NCBI GenBank assembly: GCA_047637855.1
Contig: JBLJBF010000198.1
Span: 1-5,766, forward strand
Reading direction: 5' to 3'
Source of the DNA: Pseudoflavonifractor sp047637855
GTDB taxonomy: Bacteria; Bacillota; Clostridia; Oscillospirales; Oscillospiraceae
DNA: 5,766 nt
Shown: one piece after another, positions 1-5,595 of the stretch
Numbering within the stretch: position 1 is the first letter of the stretch
How the letters are laid out: each line of letters starts with the position of its first letter
Program-made: the position numbers and the translations under genes
Notes under the pieces: generated by a model
The model's input: the letters and a program-made list of their open reading frames with translations, nothing else
What the model was told of the DNA's origin: nothing
The model's database searches: none

Positions 1-54
1 ACCCTGGCCCTGATCCTCACGGGCCTGGGTTACCTCACCGGCGTGTACGCGTAA
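1..54 (+). CDS. C-terminal end of a membrane protein, possibly a PTS EIIC/EIID subunit (partial)
   Basis: Only the last 17 codons and a TAA stop at 52-54 are in the window. The residues (TLALILTGLGYLTGVYA) are hydrophobic and glycine-rich, as at the end of a final transmembrane helix. The next genes are a SIS-domain protein and a mannose-family PTS EIIA. In such operons the membrane subunits EIIC and EIID commonly sit beside these genes, so a PTS membrane subunit is a reasonable guess from context. The fragment is too short to identify by itself. The hydrophobic tail is seen; the PTS assignment is inference. Confidence 0.45.
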   Translation, partial: TLALILTGLGYLTGVYA

Positions 55-113
55 GGAAAGCGGGCGCATCGGCGGACAGAAGAAATAACAGCGTGAAAGG
101 AAACTGAACCCAA

Positions 114-872
114 ATGAGCAAGCTGCACTATATCTCCAAAATGAATGAGATCATGACCAAGATCGACGAGACGCAGGCCGAAAACATCAAGGCGGCGGCC
201 GCCCTCTGCGCCGAGACCATCGCCTCGGGCAAGCTGGTCCACCTCTTCGGCTCGGGCCACTCGGTCCTCCCCATCCAGGATATGTTCCCCCGCTACGGCG
301 GCGTGGTGGGCTTTCATCCCCTGATGGACCCCCGTCTCATGTGGAGCAACGTCATCCGCGGCGGCGGCGCCCGGGAGCTCCTCTGGATCGAGCGGCAGGA
401 GGGCTACATCCAGAACTTCCTCCAGAGCTACAACCTCCAGGAGGGCGAGGTCATGGTGGTCTACTCCCACGGCGGCCTGAACGCCGCCCCCGTCGAGGCC
501 GCCATGTACGCCAAGGAGCGGGGCCTGAAGGTCATCGCCGTCACCAGCGGCGAGAACTACCGCGTGGCCAAGGCCACCCACTCCTCCGGCAATAAGCTGG
601 GCGACGTGGCCGACATCCTCATCGACAACTGCTGCCCCCTGGAGGACGCGCTGGTGGAGATCCCCGGCTACCCCCAGAAGGTGGGCGCCTCCAGCACCAC
701 CGCTGTCATGACCATCACCCAGTCGCTGGCCTCCGAGACCGCTTTGCTCCTGGAGCAGAAGGGGCACAAGATGTTCATCTTTGTCTCCCCCAACGTGACC
801 GAGTGCCCCCCCGACTACATGCACCAGGTCTACGCCGACTATACCCGGCTTGTGCGCTCCTGCGAAAACTGA
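114..872 (+). CDS. SIS-domain sugar-phosphate-binding protein (UPF0309 / COG4821 type)
   Basis: This is a 252-residue cytoplasmic protein of the SIS (sugar isomerase) fold, close to the UPF0309 group in length and layout. A helical N-terminus (about 1-38) precedes the first strand and phosphate-binding turn, LFGSGHS at 44-50. A second strand, VMVVYSHGG (113-121), ends in a Ser/His loop. VIAVTS (140-145) is the third Rossmann-like strand. SIS domains bind phosphorylated sugars, and members act as isomerases, deaminases or sugar-sensing modules; the reaction here is not known. The ATG at 114 was chosen because GAAAGGA lies about 12 nt upstream and the N-terminus is family-like. The gene sits 59 nt after a membrane-protein stop and before a PTS EIIA gene, which suggests it handles the sugar phosphate delivered by that PTS. 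The family call is firm; the substrate is unknown. Confidence 0.88.
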   Translation: MSKLHYISKMNEIMTKIDETQAENIKAAAALCAETIASGKLVHLFGSGHSVLPIQDMFPRYGGVVGFHPLMDPRLMWSNVIRGGGARELLWIERQEGYIQNFLQSYNLQEGEVMVVYSHGGLNAAPVEAAMYAKERGLKVIAVTSGENYRVAKATHSSGNKLGDVADILIDNCCPLEDALVEIPGYPQKVGASSTTAVMTITQSLASETALLLEQKGHKMFIFVSPNVTECPPDYMHQVYADYTRLVRSCEN

Positions 873-892
873 TAGAATAGAATCGGGAACGA

Positions 893-930
893 GGGAAGGC
901 CCCCGCCCAGCCGGGCGGGGGCCTTCTTTC
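893..930 (+). terminator. GC-rich intrinsic terminator hairpin after the SIS gene
   Basis: A perfect 14-bp inverted repeat (arms 895-908 and 913-926) encloses a 4-nt AGCC loop and begins 22 nt after the SIS stop. The tail is a short, interrupted T run (TTTCC), so termination may be partial and allow read-through into the EIIA gene 33 nt further on. It could instead stabilise the 3' end of the upstream mRNA. Confidence 0.7.
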
Positions 931-963
931 CAAAATGAAACAAATACGGGGTGAATCACTGCA

Positions 964-1356
964 ATGGCAAATGTTATTATCACCGGCCACGGCGGATACG
1001 CGACGGCGGTCAGGCGCAGCCTGACCATGCTCACCGGCCAGACCGACGGCATGGTATTCGTGGATTTTGACGAGGGGACCGACCTGGACAGCCTCACCGC
1101 CGCCCTCAAGGCCGCGGCCGACTCCTTCGGCCCGGGGGCCGACCTTCTCGTCTGCTGCGACCTCACGGGGGGCAGCCCCTTCCGCCAGAGCGCCATGCTC
1201 TGCGTGGAGCACCCCGGCTGGGTCACTGTGGCCGGCATCAACAACTCGGCCTATACCGAGATGGTCTTTCAGATGGAGCTGACCGCCGCCGAGCTGGCCG
1301 CCAAGGCGGTGGAGACCACAAGGAGCACCGTCACCCGCTTCCCGCCGGAGGGATAG
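964..1356 (+). CDS. PTS system mannose-family EIIA component
   Basis: This 130-residue protein matches the length and layout of the mannose-type PTS EIIA domain. The motif ITGHGGYA near the N-terminus carries His9 (codon 988-990), the residue phosphorylated by HPr-P in this family. DLTGGSPF at 66-73 is the conserved active-site loop beside that histidine. It is a free-standing EIIA, with no EIIB domain fused, and would pass phosphate to an EIIB not seen in this window. The start is supported by GGGGTGA about 9 nt upstream. The gene follows a hairpin terminator after the SIS gene and precedes the TPR-like gene by 37 nt, so it may be read both by read-through from the PTS operon and from its own start. 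Family assignment is confident; sugar specificity cannot be inferred. Confidence 0.9.
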   Translation: MANVIITGHGGYATAVRRSLTMLTGQTDGMVFVDFDEGTDLDSLTAALKAAADSFGPGADLLVCCDLTGGSPFRQSAMLCVEHPGWVTVAGINNSAYTEMVFQMELTAAELAAKAVETTRSTVTRFPPEG

Positions 1357-1393
1357 GACCGGGACTGACATAGAGATCAAGGGAGGGAGCTGT

Positions 1394-2077
1394 ATGGACG
1401 ACCGCGCATTTCTCTACCTGGCGCTGATGATCGCCCTGGCGCTTGGCCTTCTGCTGCTGCTTCGCGCCGCCCAGCGGGGTGCGCTGGAGGAGCTGGCCCG
1501 GACCTTGGCCCGGGGGGACACGGAGGGCTATCTTGCCATGCTGGACAGCCGCAGGCTGGCGCTGGTGCTGCGCCGGTCCACCTTGGCTCTTCTCCGGCTG
1601 GAGGGGCATATCCGCCTTGGGGACGCCGCGGCTGTGGCCGCCGATGAGGCGCAGCTGGGGCGGCTGCGGCTCAGGCCCGAGGAGCGGCTGGACTACAGCC
1701 GCAAGGCCATGAGCTTTCATCTCACCCGGGGCGACTACGCCGCGGGGCGGGCGCAGCTGTCCAAGCTGGAGACACTGCTGGAGCGGGAGTCGGACGAGAA
1801 GCTGCGGGACATTCTGGCCGACGCCCGGCTGCTTATCCGTGTCTACGCGGACAGGGACGTCTCCCTCATCCCCGCATTGGAGAGACAGGAGGCGGCCCAG
1901 TCGGGCGCCCAGCGGGGCGTGACCCAATACCGGCTCGCCAAGCTCTGCCATTTCGCGGGGGAAGAGGCCCGGGCCGACGGCTGGCTCAAAAAAGCCGGGG
2001 AAAATGTGGCGGGTACGGCGTGGCAGCCCATCGTGGCGGCCGCCATACGTGACCACGGCGTACTGGACGAGAGGTGA
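1394..2077 (+). CDS. Membrane-anchored TPR-like helical protein of unknown function
   Basis: I do not recognise this 227-residue protein as a named family. Residues about 5-24 form one strongly hydrophobic segment (LYLALMIALALGLLLLL), a likely N-terminal membrane anchor, followed by Arg-rich sequence. The rest is Ala/Leu/Arg/Glu-rich and reads as antiparallel helix pairs. Two stretches resemble single TPR units: one around YSRKAMSFHLTRGDYAAGRAQLSKLE and one around QYRLAKLCHFAGEEARADGWLKKAGE. That suggests a soluble solenoid held at the membrane, perhaps a scaffold. The start has a very strong site, GGGAGGGAG, ending about 4 nt before the ATG. The stop codon at 2075-2077 lies 2 nt before the ATG chosen for the HAD gene, so the two are probably translated from one mRNA. 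The function is open. Confidence 0.75.
   Translation: MDDRAFLYLALMIALALGLLLLLRAAQRGALEELARTLARGDTEGYLAMLDSRRLALVLRRSTLALLRLEGHIRLGDAAAVAADEAQLGRLRLRPEERLDYSRKAMSFHLTRGDYAAGRAQLSKLETLLERESDEKLRDILADARLLIRVYADRDVSLIPALERQEAAQSGAQRGVTQYRLAKLCHFAGEEARADGWLKKAGENVAGTAWQPIVAAAIRDHGVLDER
2069..2077 (+). promoter_or_regulatory. Ribosome binding site that sets the HAD gene start
   Basis: GAGAGGTGA overlaps the end of the preceding gene. Its core ends 5 nt before ATG 2080, which is good spacing. An in-frame GTG at 2074 lies inside this site, so ATG 2080 is the better start. The overlap with the upstream stop codon is typical of translational coupling. Confidence 0.6.
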
Positions 2078-2079
2078 CT

Positions 2080-2877
2080 ATGACGGGAGAGAGAAGATAC
2101 CGGGCCCTCCTGGTGGATGTGGACGGGACCCTGACCTGCGCCCGGCAGAAGCGGCCCAGCCCGCGTGTGGTCCGGGCGCTGGAGGACCTGCGGCGGCGGG
2201 GGGTCACGGTGGCGCTCGCCACTGGGCGCACCCTGAAGGCCTGCCGGAGCGAGGTAATGGGCGGCTTTGTGCCCGATTACTACCTCTGCATCAACGGGGC
2301 CCTGGCTGCGGCGGAGGATGGGCGGGTGCTCTTCCACCACCCTATGAGTTTGCGGCAGTTCAACACGGTGCTCACTCTGGCCGAGCGGGAGGACTGCCCT
2401 CTGGGATTTGCCTTTCAGGAGGGCTACTATATGTACGTGGGGGACGAGGTCTACCGCCCTTTCTACCGGGAGGTGAACGGGGACATGGTCACCCTCCGGG
2501 ACTGCTCCGACCACACCCGGCACCTGGAGGGCTTGCCCTACGCGGCCTTCGGCATCCTCCCGCCGGACAAGCTGGAAATCTTCCGCGATCCGGCCCTGGG
2601 GCTCCACGTCACCGCCTTTGACGAGAATGTGTACGACATCTGTCAGGTGGGGCAGACGAAGGCCGTGGGCGCGGCCGCCCTTCTGGAGGGGCTGGGCCTG
2701 CGCTGGGAGGAGCTGGTGGCGGTGGGCGACGGGGAAAACGACGTGGAGCTTCTCTCCGCCGCGGGCCTGGGCGTGGCCATGGGCAACGCCTCCGACTATG
2801 TAAAGGCCCATGCCGACGCCGTCGCACCTTCAGTACTGGAGGACGGCGTCCTCCAGGTCATTGAGACGTATTTTTAA
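2080..2877 (+). CDS. Cof-type HAD-superfamily phosphatase
   Basis: This 265-residue protein carries all four HAD motifs in the order and spacing of the Cof/IIB (C2-cap) subfamily. Motif I is DVDGTL with nucleophile Asp13 and acid/base Asp15. Motif II is ALATGRT with Thr48. The motif III lysine is probably Lys194 in GQTKAVGAAALL. Motif IV is GDGEND at 216-221, which binds Mg2+. The cap domain lies between motifs II and III, about 80-185. Cof-type enzymes dephosphorylate small phosphometabolites such as sugar phosphates, flavin or PLP-related compounds, usually with broad specificity, so no substrate is assigned. The gene is probably coupled to the TPR-like gene and downstream of the PTS EIIA gene. 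An in-frame GTG at 2074 would add two residues. Superfamily call is near certain; biological role unknown. Confidence 0.92.
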   Translation: MTGERRYRALLVDVDGTLTCARQKRPSPRVVRALEDLRRRGVTVALATGRTLKACRSEVMGGFVPDYYLCINGALAAAEDGRVLFHHPMSLRQFNTVLTLAEREDCPLGFAFQEGYYMYVGDEVYRPFYREVNGDMVTLRDCSDHTRHLEGLPYAAFGILPPDKLEIFRDPALGLHVTAFDENVYDICQVGQTKAVGAAALLEGLGLRWEELVAVGDGENDVELLSAAGLGVAMGNASDYVKAHADAVAPSVLEDGVLQVIETYF

Positions 2878-2894
2878 AGCCCGGTTCAGCCTGT

Positions 2895-2923
2895 TAAAAA
2901 ACCTCCGGCCCAAGACCCGGAGG
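2895..2923 (-). terminator. Candidate minus-strand intrinsic terminator
   Basis: Read on the minus strand, a 7-bp stem (CCTCCGG paired with CCGGAGG, 8-nt loop) is followed directly by six T and then AAC, a textbook intrinsic terminator. On the plus strand the hairpin has no T run after it, only an A run before it. No minus-strand gene is visible just upstream, so it would stop antisense transcription toward the HAD gene. Confidence 0.5.
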
Positions 2924-2952
2924 AGCGGACAGGGTGAAAGGGAACAGGTCGG

Positions 2953-2990
2953 GAACGGCTGTTGCGCAAGAGCAACAGCCGTTTCTTTTC
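2953..2990 (+). terminator. Intrinsic terminator ending the HAD-gene transcript
   Basis: Perfect 12-bp arms (2954-2965 and 2972-2983) close a 6-nt GCAAGA loop and are followed by the T-rich tail TCTTTTCTG. It lies about 75 nt after the HAD stop and before dpaA. It therefore separates the sugar-related operon from the sporulation gene, which should have its own promoter in 2991-3059. No convincing promoter was identified there. Confidence 0.82.
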
Positions 2991-3059
2991 TGCATTTATG
3001 GGGTTCGGCGGCATGAACGCTTCTCCCGCTCCGGAATAAGATGGGATAGCCACTTGATC

Positions 3060-3067
3060 GGGAGGAG
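3060..3067 (+). promoter_or_regulatory. Ribosome binding site that sets the dpaA start
   Basis: GGGAGGAG is a near-consensus Shine-Dalgarno site 8 nt before ATG 3076. The alternative in-frame GTG at 3067 overlaps this site and cannot be served by it, so ATG 3076 is the start. Confidence 0.75.
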
Positions 3068-3075
3068 TGATCCCT

Positions 3076-3831
3076 ATGAGAAATGAACTGAATTTTTGGG
3101 TCGTCGGCGGCGATATGCGCCAGGCAAAGCTGGCCGAGCTGCTGGCGGACGACGGCCATACCGTACATACCTATGCGCTGGAGCGCACCGCGATGATGAG
3201 CGGCGTGCTGCCGGCCGAGAGCCTTGAGGGGGCAGCCCTGGCCGACTGCGTGATTCTCCCGCTGCCGGTGGAGGGGGAGGGGAGCCTGCTCAACTGTCCC
3301 CTCTCGGCCGGGAGACATCCGCTGTACGAGGTGCTCTCGGCTCTTCGGTCCGGGCAGGTGGTCTGCGCGGGCCGGGTCTCCCAGACTGCCGAGACCTTGG
3401 CCGCCGAGCGGGGCCTCATTCTCCACGACTACTTCCAGCGGGAGGAGTTTGCCATCGCCAACGCGGTGCCTACCGCCGAGGGGGCCGTGCAGATCGCCAT
3501 GGAGGAGCTGCCCATCACGCTTCACGGCGCGCGGGTGCTGGTCACGGGCTACGGGCGGGTGGGAAAACTGGTGGCCGCCCGCTTTGCCGCCCTGGGGGCC
3601 AAAGTCAGCGTGGCCGCCCGCAAATTCTCCGACCTGGCCTGGGCCGAGGCCCTGGGTTACGGCGTAGAACAGACCGGCGCCCTGGTGGGCTGGCTCTGCG
3701 CGTATGACCTGGTGGTCAACACCGTCCCCGCCCGGGTCCTCTCCGAGAAGGAGCTGCGGGACCTGAAACCCGGCTGCCTCGTCATGGACCTCGCCTCAAA
3801 GCCCGGCGGGGCGGGTATGGGATTTGGATAA
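3076..3831 (+). CDS. dpaA: Dipicolinate synthase subunit A, C-terminally truncated
   Basis: DpaA (SpoVFA) acts with DpaB in the mother cell of sporulating bacteria to make dipicolinic acid from the lysine-pathway intermediate. Recognition rests on family landmarks: N-terminal VVGGDMRQ (9-16), the central run REEFAIANAVPTAEGAVQIAMEELPITLHG in short blocks from about 122 to 151, the dinucleotide-binding GYGRVG (158-163) followed by LGAKVSVAAR, NTVP (215-218), and DLASKPGG (238-245). Full-length relatives are about 290-300 residues and continue after PGG with a further conserved helix and an LPG-x-x-AP segment. Here similarity ends at PGG; six unrelated residues (AGMGFG) and a TAA follow, giving 251 residues, and AT-rich foreign sequence begins at once. 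No other frame after 3810 restores the missing end. dpaB, the usual next gene, is absent. The identity is secure; the product is probably inactive unless the gene is rejoined. Confidence 0.88.
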   Translation: MRNELNFWVVGGDMRQAKLAELLADDGHTVHTYALERTAMMSGVLPAESLEGAALADCVILPLPVEGEGSLLNCPLSAGRHPLYEVLSALRSGQVVCAGRVSQTAETLAAERGLILHDYFQREEFAIANAVPTAEGAVQIAMEELPITLHGARVLVTGYGRVGKLVAARFAALGAKVSVAARKFSDLAWAEALGYGVEQTGALVGWLCAYDLVVNTVPARVLSEKELRDLKPGCLVMDLASKPGGAGMGFG

Positions 3832-3842
3832 GGTGAAACCTA

Positions 3843-4565
3843 CTATAATTTGTTGACGTGCCAGGTTTTCGGCTGCTGGTGGATAGGGTACGGGATATCT
3901 GACTTTTTTAGGCGGTTTGTTATGGCCGCAGCACCGAGAACCCTGCTGCCCTGTGCCTCAGGACCGCATAATGTTATAAAATATGGGTTCATTCGAGACG
4001 ATTGCTTGTCTTGCTCTTTTTTCGTGGTAAGAGGCGCTTTTAAGTGCTCTTCTAAGATTTTAATAATTTCTGAGCCTGCGGCCTCTTTAGAAGTTGATAA
4101 ATCAATGTCTTTGCCAGGAATGGGCACGGCTTGTCCAAGCCAAGAACATACCTCAACGGCAAAAGCAAAGGGATCATCGGCCTTAATGCGATCTTCTAGC
4201 TGCCCGTATCGTTCGTGGTAAAAGTTCAACATACATGCAGCACTTTGTTTTACGTTCGGAATTCTATTATCGTCCGGCCGATAAATTTGACATTCGTCCG
4301 AATCGGCGGTTTCAATAAGCTGACGCAGGAAATCAGTTTTTTCCCTTCCGGTTTTACTTGACTCAAGTTGGTAAAGCGAATTTAGTAGCCGATTAACTGG
4401 AGATTGCAACCGATGAATATCTTCTAATTTAAGAAGCTGTAAATAGATATTATACGAGCCCACTTTGCGATTTCTACCCGACATTTGGAGAAAGGAGTCC
4501 TTGTGGAGAGTCGTAAGAACGACATTTTTTAAGGAGTCATTAATAATATTAATGCCACAGCCCAA
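3843..4565 (-). CDS. Longest open piece of the helicase remnant: motifs V-VI plus C-terminal extension
   Basis: This stretch could be annotated as a 240-residue protein, but its ATG falls on the Met just before motif V and is probably not a true start. Motif V and VI residues occupy about 2-34. The remaining 200 residues are a charged, helical C-terminal extension that I cannot match to a domain. They include an acidic stretch ETADSDECQ, and the C-terminus lies only 11 nt past the truncated dpaA stop, on the opposite strand. No Shine-Dalgarno site was picked out before the ATG. It should be read as the 3' part of the broken helicase, not as an independent gene. Confidence 0.45.
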   Translation of the reverse strand: MGCGINIINDSLKNVVLTTLHKDSFLQMSGRNRKVGSYNIYLQLLKLEDIHRLQSPVNRLLNSLYQLESSKTGREKTDFLRQLIETADSDECQIYRPDDNRIPNVKQSAACMLNFYHERYGQLEDRIKADDPFAFAVEVCSWLGQAVPIPGKDIDLSTSKEAAGSEIIKILEEHLKAPLTTKKEQDKQSSRMNPYFITLCGPEAQGSRVLGAAAITNRLKKSDIPYPIHQQPKTWHVNKL

Positions 4566-5093
4566 AACAGATGTAAAAAAGTGCCTTTGATGAGAATTTG
4601 TTTTCAGTAATTAGGGTGTTCCATTCTTTGCTGGTTTTGCGATCAGCATCTGAATAGCAGGCTTGTTCCCCCCGTTGTGCGGCACAGCGCTGCCCTCTCC
4701 TTTTTTGAGCCGACGAAAGTTAGCCACTTGTCCCCTGATGTGTCAGGAACTATTTTTTGAACAACATCGTCAAGGTCTTTAAAATACTTCATATTATAGG
4801 TGTAGTTAGGTGTAGGCGCCTGGTAAAGTAAAATGATGTGTGGTTGTGCTGATATAGGTAGGTTCATTACTCAAGCAGAGGAGGGGAACCCGCCAAGCAT
4901 ACTCAGCTGCACATATTAATGGCAAAACGGCATTTACAGTTGCTGTCATGTAAATGCGAATGCTTTCTCGAAAAATCATAGGGATACTCCAAAGCAAACG
5001 ATCAGAGGTATCACTAAAAAGGGCATCAGAGGAGAAATAATGACATTCATCAAAAAACGGCATAGTAATAGGAAGGAAAGCTAAAATAAGGGT
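3843..5093 (-). pseudogene. SF2 (DEAD/DEAH-like) helicase pseudogene, N-terminus lost, three frameshifts
   Basis: Reading leftwards from 5093, the helicase core motifs appear in the right order across four reading-frame pieces. Piece 1 (5093 to about 4840) has motif II, DECHYF (DECH at 5051-5040), and motif III, TAT (4946-4938). Piece 2 (about 4867-4706) has the motif IV region, KWLTFVGSKK. Piece 3 (about 4706-4576, no ATG) reads GQRCAAQRGEQACYSDADRK then TENKFSSKALF. Piece 4 (4565-3843) opens with motif V, GCGINI, and motif VI, QMSGRNRK (4487-4464). All three frame changes have the sense of one extra base. Two coincide with 6-nt homopolymers, T6 at 4701-4706 and A6 at 4575-4580; the third lies in 4806-4870. 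The Walker A part is missing because the gene is cut at about 5090. Base composition is much more AT-rich than its neighbours, indicating foreign origin. Sequencing error at the homopolymers is an alternative, but it would not restore the N-terminus. Confidence 0.72.
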
Positions 5094-5595
5094 TCATCTG
5101 TACATCGAGGATAAGAAGATCGACACCGTGATTACCAAAGACCTGTCCCGGCTGGGGAGAGACCAGATCAATACCATGTATTACTACCAGATCTATTTTC
5201 CGCAAAAACAGGTCCGCTATATCGCGGTGAATGAGGGTATAGACACCGGCGCGAAGAATAACAACGATATGGCGCTCCCGTTTATGGCGGCGGCCAACGA
5301 CTTCTATGCGGCGGACATCTCCCGAAAGGTGCGCACCGCATTGGACACGCGAAAGAATAACGGCTATTTCATCGGGTCTCAAGCCCCGTTCGGTTATCAG
5401 AAGGACCCCCAGCAAAAGGGCCGGCTGATTCCTGACCCGGAGACGGCGGGCATCGTACAGCTGGTATTCCAGACCTATCTCTCCTGCGGCGGCGTGATCG
5501 GAACGGCAAAGAGCCTGACCGAAAGGGGCGTGCCGACGCCATCGGAGTGCAAACAGACGGCCCCGACCCAGATAAGATTTGCCGGAGTGCGGTAG
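5092..5595 (+). pseudogene. Large serine recombinase fragment (catalytic domain lacking the active serine, start of recombinase domain)
   Basis: The open frame has recombinase similarity from about 5092 (VHLYIEDKKIDTVITKDLSRLGRD). SRLGRD is the conserved arginine-containing motif of the serine recombinase catalytic domain. YFPQKQVRYIAVNEGIDT and the helix MALPFMAAANDFYAADISRKVR complete that domain. NNGYFIGSQAPFGYQKD then leads into the first part of the DNA-binding recombinase domain, ending at RGVPTPSECK. The first 60 or so residues, with the catalytic serine, are absent, since upstream sequence belongs to the helicase remnant. After CK the family pattern is lost and the frame stops at 5593-5595. 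A GTG at 5128 could start a 155-residue product, but it could not cleave DNA. The composition is GC-rich, unlike the adjoining helicase. Family is secure; inactivity is inferred from the missing serine. Confidence 0.82.

Noticed and set aside
30..1244. Long minus-strand open frame of about 400 codons opposite the SIS and EIIA genes
   Set aside because: It is low-complexity Gly/Val/Leu/Arg sequence antisense to two well-recognised genes, as expected by chance in high-GC DNA. No domain or start site supports it.
1843..2811. Minus-strand open frame of about 320 codons opposite the TPR-like and HAD genes
   Set aside because: It is antisense to genes with clear motifs and good ribosome sites; its own product has no recognisable motif.
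2991..3059. Possible sporulation sigma-factor promoter for dpaA (GCATGAA followed by GAATAAGAT)
   Set aside because: A mother-cell sigma promoter is expected from family knowledge, but the candidate -10 does not keep the CATA core and the spacing is not convincing.
3808..3845. Simple frameshift, not an insertion, as the cause of dpaA truncation
   Set aside because: None of the three plus-strand frames after 3810 shows the expected DpaA C-terminal residues, and the following DNA is compositionally foreign with a minus-strand gene.
3850..4221. Plus-strand open frame of about 120 codons in the AT-rich segment
   Set aside because: It is the reverse of the helicase C-terminal piece, lacks a ribosome site, and its translation resembles no family.
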